The position numbers and the translations under genes were made by a program. Shown piece by piece: positions 35,066 to 46,107 of a DNA stretch of 64,000 nucleotides (position 1 is its first letter; every line of letters begins with the position of its first letter). Source of the DNA: Falciphora oryzae (lineage: Eukaryota; Ascomycota; Sordariomycetes; Magnaporthales; Magnaporthaceae). The DNA lies in contig JNVV01000011.1 in the NCBI GenBank assembly GCA_000733355.1, forward strand, positions 871,826-935,825, read 5' to 3'. The notes under the pieces are model-generated. The model was not told the DNA's origin and made no database searches. It saw only the letters and a list, made by a program, of their open reading frames with translations.

Positions 35066-37236
35066 TCACACTGCCGTCTCGGCCTTATCGAGCTGCCTGC
35101 GCACAGGCGTGGCTCCGCTTGAAGATGTGTTCGCGCCCGTAGCCTGGGTCGGCGACGCCTCCTTCTCAGATTCAGGGTTCTGGATAGACGGAGTGCTCCT
35201 CGAGCCTGCACGGTCCTGCTGCTGCTCCGGAGGCGGCGTGGGCGCAAAAGCGCTGCGAGCCCTGATCTTGTGGCCATAGAGCCAGAAAACGACTGGGATA
35301 GGAATCATGGCGGCGGCCACGCAGCCGAGCAGAAGACTAGCCCACTGGACACCCATACCGTTGAACATGGAGCCGGCAAACAGGGGGAAGCCGGCGCCAC
35401 ACAGACTGCGAAGGAACGTGTTTCCGGCGATGGCCGAGGCGGCGAACATCAGGTAGGCGTCCACCAGGTAGTTGAGCGCCTGCAGGAAGATGGACATGAG
35501 TCCAAAGCCCGTGAAGAGACCCGAGGTTATCGGGACGATCCAGTGAACATCGGCCCGGCTTGAGAACCCGAAGAACAGAATGCCTATAGCGAAGGCAACC
35601 CCTCCGGCCACGACCGAGGGAAGACGCCATTCGGGAATGGGGACGCCGCCGTTGGCCGCCAGCTTGCGGTTGTACCAGGGCTGCTGGAGGAGCACGACAA
35701 TGCCCGCGATAAATTGACCTATGATCATCCCGAAGAAGGCGAGGCCCGCGATGCCGGAGGAGAAGTGGTAGATACCCTGGAAAACAAAGGGGTACGCGGT
35801 GAGGAAGAGGTATAGAAGGCCTATAGCAAGAGTCGAAGTCAGCAAGGCCGGTCAAGCAAAGTGGTTTGATACGTATAGTTGAAAACAAGCAAGAGCCAAA
35901 CGCACCGTAGATGAAAGCCATGTAGACCGAGAGAGCAGTGACAATGGGCTCGAGAAACAGCAGGCGCATGGGCCTCGAGAAGTTTTTGTTGATGAGCTCT
36001 CGCAGATCAACCTCGATCTCCTCCTGCTTGGCGTGGATGCCCCAGTTGAGGGTGCGGCGGCGCAGCTCGGCGGCCTTTTCGACGAGGATGGTGGGCGGGT
36101 ACGTCTCCTTGAGGAAGAAAAGGTCGAGCAGGAAGGCAATAAAGCCCATGATGGAGGTCAGATACATAGTCCAGCGCCAGCCCAGCGACGACTCGACCAT
36201 GAAGCCGCCAATGAACGGGGACATGAGCGGGCCAGTAAAGACGGCCATGGAGAAGAGAGTAATGGCGACGCCTCGGGTGCGGTTATCGAACATGTCGGAG
36301 AATACGGCAGCGACGACAGCGAGTGGGCAGGCGCCAAAGAAGCCCGAGAAGAATCGGCATATTAGAATGGTCTGGATGTCCTTGCCCGTGGCCGTGGCGA
36401 TGGAGAAGATGGTGAAGCCAAACATGGACACGACGAGGGGCATACGTCGGCCTTTGAGCTCCGAGAGGGGGGCCCACAGCGTCGGGCTGTCGAGGCAGAG
36501 AGGTGTGGTTAGCAAGCCAAATATTGATTAATTCCTGCCATGGTAGATCAGCAGTTGGTAGAGTGACTTACCCAAAGGCAAAGCCCAGGACGAAAAAGGA
36601 CACGCCCAGGAGGCCGACCTCGGTGGAGACGTTGAACTCGGCGGCCACGGCTCTGGTGGCGGCGGAGAAGATGGACGAGGCGAAGGAGGAGGTCATGGTG
36701 GTGTAGCCCAGAATGGCGGCGGTAGCGAGCTTCTTGTTGAGTGACCAGTTCTGGGCATGCATGGGGTCGTCGGGGCCGTCGAACTCGACCACGTACTCCT
36801 CGCGGTCGGGCAGGGGCGGAGGGTAGGGCTTTCCGGCGCCGAAGACCGGCAGCGGCTTCCTGGACTCGCGACTCCGAAGACTCCTACCGACGGTGGCGCT
36901 GTGCTGGCTCCGGGCCGTGTTTATGCGGCTCAGCTCGGTGGGATGGCGCTCCAGGTCGGCCTGGGTCGACACGCGGCTCATGCCGACGTCAACGGCGCCG
37001 TCGGCGGCCGAGGCCCTGCTGCGCCTGACCGAGGAGGCATCCGAGGATGAGGTGGAGACGGACGAGGCCGAGAGCACGCGCTCTATCTCATGGCTCTCGC
37101 GGCTGTTGTAGCGATCGGGCGACGCCTCCCGCGCGGCCGCGGAGAGCTCGCGGTCAACTTCGTTCATTGCGACGAGGCCACCTCGTGTGGGCGAGTTCCT
37201 GGCCGGGTGGTGGTTGGTGTAAGTGGCTCTTGGCAA
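35066..37236 (-). CDS. MFS transporter, DHA1 drug/polyamine type
   Basis: Three exons (37236-36572, 36486-35906, 35820-35066) join in phase to about 666 residues. The first 180 residues are cytosolic and Ser/Arg-rich. Twelve membrane segments follow, from KKLATAAILGYTTMTSSF to the last span near residue 600, and a Pro/Ser-rich tail. The loop after span 2 has PLSELKGRR (motif A), and span 5 carries FTGPLMSPFIGGF, the antiporter motif C of the proton-coupled DHA1 group that includes fungal FLU1 and TPO transporters. NWSLNKK before span 1 is typical of this group. It should export drugs, polyamines or metabolites across the plasma membrane; the substrate is unknown. An alternative start is the Met at 37167. 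Confidence 0.9.
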
Positions 37237-38382
37237 TTATGCAGCCTTTGTTCAGCAGCCGGGATGTGCTCTCTCAGCACTCGGTACGCACACTCCTATG
37301 TAGGTACCTATACAACGGGTCCCCAGATGTGATATGATCCGATGGTATGGGGTTGTGTAGCGAGGTCTACGTCTATCTGCCCGTGCGGCTTGCGAAGCAG
37401 CAGAGACTATCGGCTATGACGGTTGGGTGATGGAGAGACGAGGCACGCAAGGTTTACGTCAAGATCGAGAAGGGGCGTCTCGGGTCCTTTTTATCATTGT
37501 CAACAATATTACTAGGTACAGGCAGGGAGGGGGTAGTATCCGCCGGCAGCCGGGCTGCAGCCGTGATGAGGTGCCAGGCACGAGCGGGCCAAGCTTTGGC
37601 GAGAGCACGACCTTGCACGACGAGCCATGACCGAGGGAGTCGGCAAGTGGAGCGGGTGGCGAGCGGGTACATGTTGGCTGGCCAGATGGTTTGAGAATGC
37701 GAGAGCAGGAGGGAAACGGGAGCTTCCAAAGGCCCGAGGTGGACGGAGCTTCCGAAGCACTAGGAGTCGACCCTGGCAAAACCCGAGGGCTCCAGTCTGG
37801 ATGGGTCTTGTTGTTGATTGAGCCTCGACGGCCCCACTGGCCTGACTGATGCTGATGCTGATGCTGCCCATCGTCTGTTGTGTCGCCACTGCGGAAGCGC
37901 AGCGAGCGCAGCAGCCGACATTGGATCCATGCGGCGCAAGCAGCGAATGCCTCGGTCATCAGCTAGAATTTGCAATCGAGCCCCGCAGCTATCGAGGAAA
38001 TGCCTGCCCGTAGGAGGGGGACACACGAGGGGTGGTGGGCTGCGTCAGGGTTGGACAAGCTGCGGCGGATGAGAAAGACAAAAATGAATCGAGGTGCAGA
38101 TCGTTCTTGCCGGCGCGAATTCAGGCCCCACGCCGTCTCGACCCGACCCAAACCTTCCGAATCCGACCGACATCAATTGGAACATTGAACAGTCACACAG
38201 GCATGATTACGTCACGCCAGGGCTGCATCTGCTCTGTAAGCCATCGCTGCACGGCTGCCTTGGTGCATGCACGCACTAACGGTAGTGCACCTTGGGTTCG
38301 AAACCTTTCGTAATCGATCGACGACGTGCGTCTACTAGCAAAATATGTACACCCTCGTGGGCAAGCTGCCTTCGGACGGGGT

Positions 38383-38421
38383 TGAGATGCGGATTTGAGA
38401 TGCGGATTTGAGATGCGGATT
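38383..38421 (+). repeat. Three-copy 13-bp tandem repeat
   Basis: Three perfect head-to-tail copies of TGAGATGCGGATT in intergenic DNA, with no spacer between copies. Confidence 0.9.
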
Positions 38422-38789
38422 TAGGAACAAGAAAACCCCTGACACGGTGGATTTAAAAAAGAATTTGGTCCGAGCAGTGGAAGAAAGCGTACCCGCCCAC
38501 CCGCCGTGTCTGGCATCGGACGACAAGCGACATTGCGATCCAGAAAAGAAAAAAAAAAAAGCATCGCTGATGGATCCTGATGTCATCCCGAGGTCGCCCC
38601 TGAGGAAATTCTCTTCTCCCTTTTCTGTTTCCACCACGACCCGCGTTTTGCCGCGCCTCTTCCTGCCGCCTCTAAGCGGGCTCGGCGACTGAGACTGCAT
38701 CTAGACTAGACGCCCTCTCGTGAAGCCCATGCTAGAGGCTAGGCGTAAATAGTCACCCGATCCACGTTCCGCACTAGTAATGGGGGCCC

Positions 38790-38962
38790 TGGCCGGCCCA
38801 CCGCGGGGGTTCAAGGCCAATAGGGGACGCATATAATTTTGGTAGGGAAACGACGTACTTCTGAATCTCTAGAGGTCGAAGGTCCAAAATAATAGAAAAA
38901 ATTGACGCGATCGTGATCGCGATACCTCTATTGCTCCAATTTTTTGGCCCTCGTTGGCCGGC
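38790..38962. repeat. Fold-back segment with nested inverted repeats, possible MITE remnant
   Basis: Several inverted pairs are nested around one centre. The inner pair is CGCGATC/GATCGCG (38906-38912 and 38915-38921). Outside it lie AAAAAATTG/CAATTTTTT (38896-38904 and 38937-38945) and an outer near-match GCCGGCCCA/TTGGCCGGC (38792-38800 and about 38954-38962). A TAGAGGT/ACCTCTA pair (38870-38876 and 38924-38930) is offset. No coding capacity and no clear target-site duplication seen. Confidence 0.4.
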
Positions 38963-39242
38963 TCTTTGGATGGGGTGCTCTTGCAGAAAAATTTGCAATC
39001 AGTATCTTTTTTTGGCAGGGGATGGGTACCCACGTCGATTTGGCCGTATTTGGTATAGGTCAGACACAGGGGGCCTGATAGGTACCTGAGGGTGGGTGAC
39101 TACTTTAGTACACAATCACAGTACGTGTTCGTAATGCGTGCTCAATGGCAGTGCCGGCGTGTTGAATGGGACTGGCGGGTCCGGTAGTCCTTCTCATCGC
39201 CGATTCACGTCTGAGCCCGGGTACGCCGAGCCGGCCCGCCCC

Positions 39243-41026
39243 CTACCGCACACCCCACCCGTCACGCTCCAAAAGACCGGCCGCCTCTTCAAGACTCAGT
39301 CCTGCCGTCTCCGGGCACATCTTCCAGACCAGGAACAGCCCGAGCCCGCAGATACCTCCGTACATGACAAACGTCCACGACGGGCCGAGGGCGTCCATCA
39401 GCGGTAGGAACGTCAGTCCGATGATAAAATTGGCTAGCCAGTTGGTGCCCGTGGCCACCCCGCTCCCTGCAGACCGTACACCCAGCGAGAACAGCTCGCT
39501 CTGCATCCAGGGCACGTTGCCAAGCCCGATCGCGTACGACCCCACGTATAGCATGATGCTGATTAATACCACCACCGCTGCGCCGCGCGGCGACAGCCCC
39601 CATGATGATGGCGGCGGCCGCGACGATGACGGTGAGATGGAGATGAAAGAGAACCCAAACGCGGCAAGGAGCAGCCCGAGGATCATGAACGGGAGTGAAT
39701 AGAGCAGCACGCGCCGCCGCCCGATCCGGTCAACCAGCAACAGCGCCGCAGCGGTAAAGATAAAGTTTGTCACGGCGACTGTTAGGGAGGTCAGCGTTGG
39801 CGTGGAAAACCCTACCATAGTAAAAATGGTGGCCGAAAAGTACATCAAAGAGTTCTGTATGCGGCCGTTCCTGGTTAGCTGGCTGGTATGCTCAGGAAAT
39901 TAAGGGGGGACTTACAAATCCGCAAAGCTGCTGCAGGCCCTGCAGGAGACAGGCGATGGCGAGAGCTCGCCTGTTCCTGCCAACAAATAACAGCTCTCTC
40001 CACGTGTCCATATCCAACCACTGGGGCGCGAAAGACCGGCCAGCCTGACCTCCCCGGGCGCGGAGCCTCGTCTTTCTTCTGAGCTCCGCCTCGTCGCGGA
40101 CCTCGACTAGGATGTCCCTCAGGACTCGGCCGGCCACTGCGCCGGAGCCCAGGCCAGTCCCGACGGTCTTCCGTATGATAGCGAGCGCCTCATCTGAGCG
40201 GCCGGCCTGGACCAGCCACCGCGGCGTCTCGGGCATCTCCAGCAACAGGACCGCCTGAACAACGGCCGGGGCAGCGCCAAGGCCGACCATCCAACGCCAC
40301 CCCGAGCTTTTATCGCTGTAGTGTTCGGCGAAGGCCCAGCCGACGACGTAGGCGACCACCTGACCGAGCGTGATGAAGAGGACGTTGATGGTGACCAGCC
40401 GGCCCCGGTGCGATGCCGGCGCCGTTTCGGCAATGTAGAGCGGCACCACCAAGGAGGCGGCGCCGACGGCCGCGCCGACGACGGAGCGGCCCGCTACCAT
40501 CTCGCCCACCGTGCCGCTAAAGGCCTGCAGCAGGGCGCCGGCGGCGAAGAGGGCATCAGCGAACAGGATGACGCGCCTACGGCCCAGGGCATCGGCCAGG
40601 GCGGACGAGAACGGGGATACCAGCAGGGCCAGGAGGGCGGTGCACGACGTGATGATGGACTTGTCCAGCGACGTCAGCTCGCGGCCCGACAGCGACCTGT
40701 CGATGGTTACTAGGGTCGACGATATAACGCCCGTGTCATCTGTCCGGCCTGGTCAGTCCAAGAGAAAGAGCCGTCACGTGTTCAGGGAAGGCGGGCTTGT
40801 TCGCACACCCAAAGAGCAGACCGCTCAGCCCGGCCGAGACCACCAGCAGCCACACGAACAAACCAGGCGGTTCGTCCGACGACTTGGGTCCCAGGGCGTC
40901 GTCCTCGTCGGCGGTGGCCCCACGGTCGGTGTGTAGCGGACCGAATCCGGGTCCCGCCTCGCCGTCATAGTCGTTGTCACGGCGATCCGCCCCCGAGAGC
41001 AGCGGCGCATCGGACCTTGCTGACAT
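39243..41026 (-). CDS. MFS sugar-family transporter, myo-inositol (ITR) type
   Basis: Three exons (41026-40807, 40739-39916, 39854-39243) join in phase to about 551 residues. The first junction uses the GTGCGA donor because only that phase restores GYDTGVIS, the span-1 signature. Other sugar-transporter landmarks are DALGRRR after span 2, EMPETPRWL after span 6, QQLCGFNSLMYFSATIF in span 7, DRIGRRR after span 8 and CPETAGLSLEEA at the end of span 12. The QQ-FNSLMY form resembles fungal myo-inositol permeases (yeast ITR1/2) more than hexose carriers. It should be a twelve-span plasma-membrane proton symporter. Substrate assignment is by resemblance only. The loop after span 9 has an unusual Ser/Pro run. 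Confidence 0.9.
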
Positions 41027-41744
41027 GGTGACGAGGGGCCGTGGTTCATTAAAAAGTGTCTATTCCGTGCAAAGACTGTCTCGTGAGCCAGCGACACCCA
41101 CACTCACAAGCATCGCGGGTCCTGCGTGGGCCGTCTGTGTCTGTCCTTGCGGCCTCGTTTACAGAGTTGAATGCTCATGTTTCTTCGTCGCCAGCCGTGG
41201 CTCAGCATTGTCAGCCCCACCACTGCCGCAGTGCCGAGTACCGAGCCGTGGACGCATGCAGGCTCGTGCCTTTTTGGGCACGTGAGACCCAGGGGCCCCT
41301 TACTCCGGGAGCCCTGGCGCTTGGGCCGTGTGTTTCAAGGAGCTTCTTGCTGTGGCCACAGCGTCACGGGAGCCAATTGGCGCAACCGACCTTCCAGACA
41401 GCCGTGCCAGCAGAAAAGGGGTGGTGTGGCATTTTCCAAAGCTCGACGCAAAAAAAGTGCTGGCCTTTGTTCACGCTCCCTTCTGCCCGTAGAGATATTG
41501 ACGGCGCTTCGCTTCTTTTCCGCCCAACGCGAGTCGCTGGGGTTTCGTAATTGATTGATTTCATCCTTTTCATTCTTGTCGCTGTCATTCGGTCACGCCC
41601 AAGACGAGGTCCCCTGCCCAAAGCTTGCTTGCTGTTTTCTCATCCGTCATCACGACCATCGCCATCACCTAGCCACCTAGGTAGAGAAGAAAGCGAGAAA
41701 AGAAAACAAGCAGACCAGGCCAGACTCCTTCCGCCAACACCACG
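41027..41744. promoter_or_regulatory. Divergent spacer between transporter and SDR genes
   Basis: About 720 bases between the starts of the inositol-type transporter (-) and the SDR (+); it may serve both. It contains an ACCTAGGT palindrome at 41675-41682, about 65 bases before the SDR start codon. Confidence 0.45.
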
Positions 41745-42923
41745 ATGGACACGTACCGCCGTCCACCGCAGCGCGACTCGTGGTTCGCGCCGCTCTCGAT
41801 CGATCTGATCCTCAAGGTGCTCTATGTCACCTTCTTCCACCCCTTCGTGGCCTGGATGGTGCCCCTCTGCTTCCGGGCCGAGCACATGGACTACAAGGCC
41901 CGGCCGATGGTGGTCTCCATGATCTACGCCAGTTTCATCACGCTGTGCTGGCTGTTTAGCGCCATCAACAAGCGCATCGCCTTTGGCATGCCGCGCGACG
42001 TTGACCTGTCGGACGAGGTTATTGTCATCACTGGCGGGTCCAGCGGTCTTGGTCTGCTGATCGCGCAGGTCTACGGCATGCGTGGTGCCAACGTCGCCGT
42101 GCTCGATGTCAAGGAGATGGAGAACGGCGAGTCGCGCGGCGTGAGCTTTTACCAGTGCGACGTTGCCGACAAGGCCGCCGTCGCCCGCGTCGCCGCCGAG
42201 ATCGAGAGAGATGTACGTTACGAACTGGCCTTCTCCTCCCGCCGACTGCCCCTGATCATGCCCGGCTAACGGAGACTCTCTTTGGCACAGCTCGGCTCGC
42301 CTACGGTCCTGATCAACAACGCGGCCGTTGTCACCGGAAAGCCCCTGCTCGAGATGGAGATAGAGGAGGTTGAGCGTAGCATGTCGACGAACCTGCTGTC
42401 ACACTTCTACACGCTCAAGACGTTCCTGCCCGCCATCATTCGGGGCGGCAGGGGCGGCACGGTGGTGACGGTATCGAGCGTCATCGGACAGCTGGGATCG
42501 GCGCGGCTGACCGACTACGCGGCAGCCAAGGGAGGACTGATCGCGCTGCACAAGTCGCTGACGGCGGAGCTGCGGCTCGCGCACCCGGAGATCCGCACCG
42601 TGCTGGTTACGCCCGGCCAGCTGAGCACGCCTCTCTTCTACGGCGTGCAGACACCAAACGCCTTTGTCGCGCCTGTGGTAGAGCCCGTCGAGGTGGCCAA
42701 GGAGATCATTGCGACCATCGACAACGGCAAGGCCGAGCACATCGGCATGCCATTCTACGCGCGGTGGTGCGACTGGTACAACGTGCTCCCCGTCGGTGTG
42801 CAGCTGCTCGCCCGCCGCATCACTGGGATCGACAGGGCCATGGAGACTTTTGTTGGTCGCGCGGGGTCCAAGCCTGACAGTGAGAAGAAGCGAGCGGGCG
42901 CAGGCTGTGTTGATCTGCTGTAA
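41745..42923 (+). CDS. Membrane-anchored short-chain dehydrogenase/reductase
   Basis: Two exons (41745-42212, 42291-42923) join in phase to about 366 residues. Two hydrophobic segments near residues 18-45 and 57-75 precede the Rossmann domain, suggesting an ER or lipid-droplet anchor. The cofactor loop is TGGSSGLG (about residue 96). Next come the NNAA motif, Ser219 in VSSVIGQ, and the catalytic Tyr232 and Lys236 in YAAAK, with the classical Ser-to-Tyr spacing of 13. This matches classical SDRs resembling the retinol-dehydrogenase/DHRS group, which act on lipids, sterols or retinoid-like substrates; the exact substrate cannot be told. It lies head to head with the inositol-type transporter. 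Confidence 0.9.
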
Positions 42924-44028
42924 TATGAGAGGCGACCGGGCGGCGCCTTGGAGGCAGGGACAAAAGGGCAAGCCAGCAGCCAGTCGTCCTGCCTGCCACC
43001 CTTGGGGGATTGGGCGCACAAGGGGGCTTCCAATGTGCAATATGTGCAAACAGCCACAATATCACCTCTGCTAGGATGGCTAGATAGGCATGCACGCAAT
43101 GCACACTGCTTAAACGACTGCAGCCTTGTCAGAAGGCGAGCAATTAATCTTCTCCGAGGAAGAAGGGTAGCATGAAGAGAGCATGGACAGGGGAGGTGGG
43201 ATGGTGTGGTGTCCCTGGTCTGTCTTCCCCACACGCGAGGCGGGCATGCGATAAGCCTCGAGGCGGCCATTTCATGCCCGGGATACGACCCCACACGCTA
43301 GCTAGCAAAGGCGTTCTATCTGTTCAAGGTCGACTCAAGCCACGCGTCATGCAGCCGACTGACTGTCCGGCTGAAGAGGGGACAAAACTAAAAAGAGAAA
43401 GCGAGAAGAAAAAGCAAGGCTCGACGCACCCTGCAGTCCCCACCCCCACCTGGCGAAAGGGCCAAATAGGACCCAACATCCTTATCTCTCGGTTTTACAC
43501 GCCGTGGCCCCCACTGGCCTGGGCGATTCTACATGTCTCTATTCTTCATTCTCTCGTTGCTTTGCCCCGATACGCCAACAGCCCGTTCATCCATCGAAGT
43601 AGCCGCATGCCAGCCCGGCTGGGCAGGTAGTTGGCTTACTTGGCGCCGTCCCATCCGTTATCTGTTAGCCTCGTGTATGAATATGCGCCCGGCCCCTTAT
43701 GGTCTCGCGTCAGCTATGGGGGCCATGTCCACCGTCTGATCTCTCGCCGCTACGACTAGCCCAGCATCCCCGCCCGCCCTCGCGCCTATGCAATGGCTTG
43801 CGCTTGAGTGCCGCCAGTAACCACGTCAGCCGGACAGCTAGGACTCTAGATAAATATTTCAGTTAAGACTACGAGTCCCCTAGAGAAAGCAAGAAAGGAA
43901 AAGAGGGTCGCAAAAGCGGACGCGTCTTACCCCCCCTTTTTTTTTTTTTTTTTTTTAGCTCAGCCGTTGTCGCACGGGGCATTCGACTGCTAGGTTGGCC
44001 CCTGCCTGGGGAGACACGGCAACAGACC
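42924..44028. other. Intergenic region before the kinase-like gene
   Basis: No gene seen. A C7T20 tract at 43930-43956 ends in AG about 70 bases before the kinase-like start codon, and the frame from that AG to the ATG is open. It could be the 3' end of an intron from an unseen first exon or from the 5' leader. Confidence 0.4.
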
Positions 44029-46107
44029 ATGTGGTGGGATGTATCCCGAATCCAGACTACTGTCACCAGGCAGTTTGTCTGCTCACACCTTCCCTCCGAG
44101 GACGCCGACCGGCTCGACCGGCTCGTGGGTTTTGGAGACGGCCTGACTGACGGCACGTACTGGGAATGGATAGACGAGAAGGCCAAGCGCATCTTCCTCA
44201 TCCTCCTGGACCTCGGCATCCCCGAACACATCTTTGCCATCATCGACGGCTCGTGGGACGACAGCGACTTGCCCATCGCCCTGGACCAGGTCAGGCGCCT
44301 GGACTTGACGGGGCCGGCGAGAGACGAGCGCAAATTCTACAACCGACAGTTCCATTACCTCCTCAGACCACTCCGCAAAGGGCACCATATCGTATATTCG
44401 GAGTCTGAGATTGTCCCGGTGGACCTCGTCGACCGGCGGACGGGGCTGACCCAAGGCGGTGGTGGCAGTAGCAGCGGCAGCGTCAGCAGCGGCCAAACGG
44501 TGGACAAGGTCACCCTGCTTGGGTTTCCCAACCACGTCTTATGCCGCAGGCGGATACCTATAGGGTCTGGACCGGGCTGCTTGGCGCATGAGGACTTCCA
44601 GGACGAGGCCAACCGGGTGCGCAACCTCTACAACGAGCACCTCGTATCATACTTTGCCTCTTACGTGCACCATGGCTACGGCTACGTGCTCTTTACGCCG
44701 GCGAGCGACGCAAGCCTCAAAACGATGCTGGCGGCGACGCCGGCTTCGTTCAAGGTGCTAGACAAGGAGGCGCGGCAGGAGCTGGTGATGAACTGGATAC
44801 ACTGCCTCGTCGACACGCTCTGCTATATCCACAGCCGGGGCCTGTCACACGGCAATATCAGGCCGTCCAAGGTGCTGCTCAACAGCGACAACCACATCTT
44901 CTTCTCCGATTTCACGCGGCTCGACGCCGAGCTGCTGGCCGGAGCGTCGGACCAGGCCCGCGGCAGCTTCGACAAGGAGGCATACGATTACGCCGCGCCA
45001 GAGCAGTGGTTTCGCCCCAGCTCATCGCTCGGGCCGGGCGGGGTGGTGGTGCGCAGGGGCACCCTGACTTCGACCGCAGGTTCTGGTTCTGGTTCTGGTT
45101 CCGGCGCAGCCGACGCGGCCGAGCCCGAGGCCTTCTCCATCAGCCGCAGCGGACCCCAAGGGCATCAGGGTGCGCCCAGCCTGGCAGCCATGATGCAGGC
45201 GCCGACCCCACACCTCAACCCACACCTCAACCCACAGGCGGCCGACGTCTTCTCACTCGGCTGCGTCATCCTCGAGCTGCTCGGGTTCCTGATGAAGCGG
45301 CCGGCGCGGGCGTTTGCGGCGCACCGGGGGGCCAAGCACAAGCTAGCCGGGCGCGGCGGGGCGGTGCTCGACTCGTCCTTCCACCGGAACCTGGGCCAGG
45401 TCGAGAACTGGATGACGGCGCTGGGCAAGGAGGCGAGGAAAAAGGACGCGCGTGTGTTCCGGGGGGTGACTCCGATGCTGCGAGTGGTGGAGCGTATGCT
45501 GGCGCTGCACTCGTCGGAGCGGCCGCCGGTGCATGATGTGCAGGCACGCATGTATTGGATCCTGACCGAGGCCTGCGGCATCGGCGAGCCGCATTGCGTG
45601 CACGCGCCGTACCGGGCCTACAGCATCAGCGGCAGTCTTAAAATGGCCGCGATGCGGGCGGGGCCACCGGGCGGCGAGGCTGGCGGCAACGACGACCTCG
45701 ACGACGACCTCATCTCGATCGCCATGTCGAAGCGCAGCAGCGGCGGCGGCGGCAGGCCATCATCCAGGTCTGTGGGCGCGGGCGCGAGCAGCCCTGGTGG
45801 CCTCAGGGACGGGCAAGAGGCGCCGTTGGTGACCTCGCCGGCGTCGTATTCGCCGAGTCCGGAACGACGGCAAGAAAGGCCGCCGCCTCCACCGCCGCCG
45901 TCGCCGCAGCCCTTGGGGCTGGCAAGCGGGCCGCAGGCGATCCGCAATCCGCAGATCAGAGATAAGGTGAGGTCGCAGTCCGCTTGGCAGACCCCTCCAC
46001 CGTTTGCAGGTATGGTTTTTGGCGCAACCGCCCCTTTTGCTTGTTCTCCACCGCTCATGCTCATGTGTATGATCGAGGCTAGCCTGGCTGACATTTTAGT
46101 TGTGTAG
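44029..46107 (+). CDS. Protein kinase-like protein with degenerate catalytic motifs
   Basis: The open frame gives 692 residues, or 662 if a 90-base intron-like segment (46010-46099) is spliced; both readings end at the same TAG. Residues 1-130 form an N-terminal domain (TVTRQFVCSHLPSE, GLTDGTYWEWI) that I associate with a fungal family of kinase-like proteins. The kinase-like domain spans about 165-520. Where active kinases have HRDxKxxN it reads HGNIRPSKV (His274, Asn in place of the catalytic Asp), and where DFG is expected it has DFT (Asp294). AAPEQW (Glu325) is kept. Lys-Glu pairing in the N-lobe is unclear. I infer a pseudokinase or a very divergent kinase. A Gly/Ser-rich insert (GSGSGSGSGA), a HLNPHLNP repeat and a Pro-rich tail with eight prolines are low complexity. 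The start is the first in-frame ATG. Confidence 0.8.
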   Translation: MWWDVSRIQTTVTRQFVCSHLPSEDADRLDRLVGFGDGLTDGTYWEWIDEKAKRIFLILLDLGIPEHIFAIIDGSWDDSDLPIALDQVRRLDLTGPARDERKFYNRQFHYLLRPLRKGHHIVYSESEIVPVDLVDRRTGLTQGGGGSSSGSVSSGQTVDKVTLLGFPNHVLCRRRIPIGSGPGCLAHEDFQDEANRVRNLYNEHLVSYFASYVHHGYGYVLFTPASDASLKTMLAATPASFKVLDKEARQELVMNWIHCLVDTLCYIHSRGLSHGNIRPSKVLLNSDNHIFFSDFTRLDAELLAGASDQARGSFDKEAYDYAAPEQWFRPSSSLGPGGVVVRRGTLTSTAGSGSGSGSGAADAAEPEAFSISRSGPQGHQGAPSLAAMMQAPTPHLNPHLNPQAADVFSLGCVILELLGFLMKRPARAFAAHRGAKHKLAGRGGAVLDSSFHRNLGQVENWMTALGKEARKKDARVFRGVTPMLRVVERMLALHSSERPPVHDVQARMYWILTEACGIGEPHCVHAPYRAYSISGSLKMAAMRAGPPGGEAGGNDDLDDDLISIAMSKRSSGGGGRPSSRSVGAGASSPGGLRDGQEAPLVTSPASYSPSPERRQERPPPPPPPSPQPLGLASGPQAIRNPQIRDKVRSQSAWQTPPPFAGMVFGATAPFACSPPLMLMCMIEASLADILVV

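Larger units (their letters stand above)
37237..39242. other. 2-kb intergenic region with repeats and a fold-back element
   Basis: Upstream DNA of the DHA1 transporter and the 3' side of the inositol-type transporter. It holds a TAGGTACCTA palindrome at 37301, a three-copy 13-bp tandem repeat at 38383-38421, a nested inverted-repeat segment at about 38790-38962 and AGGTACCT at 39080. No gene can be supported. Confidence 0.45.

Noticed and set aside
33900..42923. Secondary-metabolite cluster around the two MFS transporters and SDR
   Set aside because: No polyketide synthase, peptide synthetase, terpene synthase or cluster regulator is present, and the flanks are housekeeping genes.
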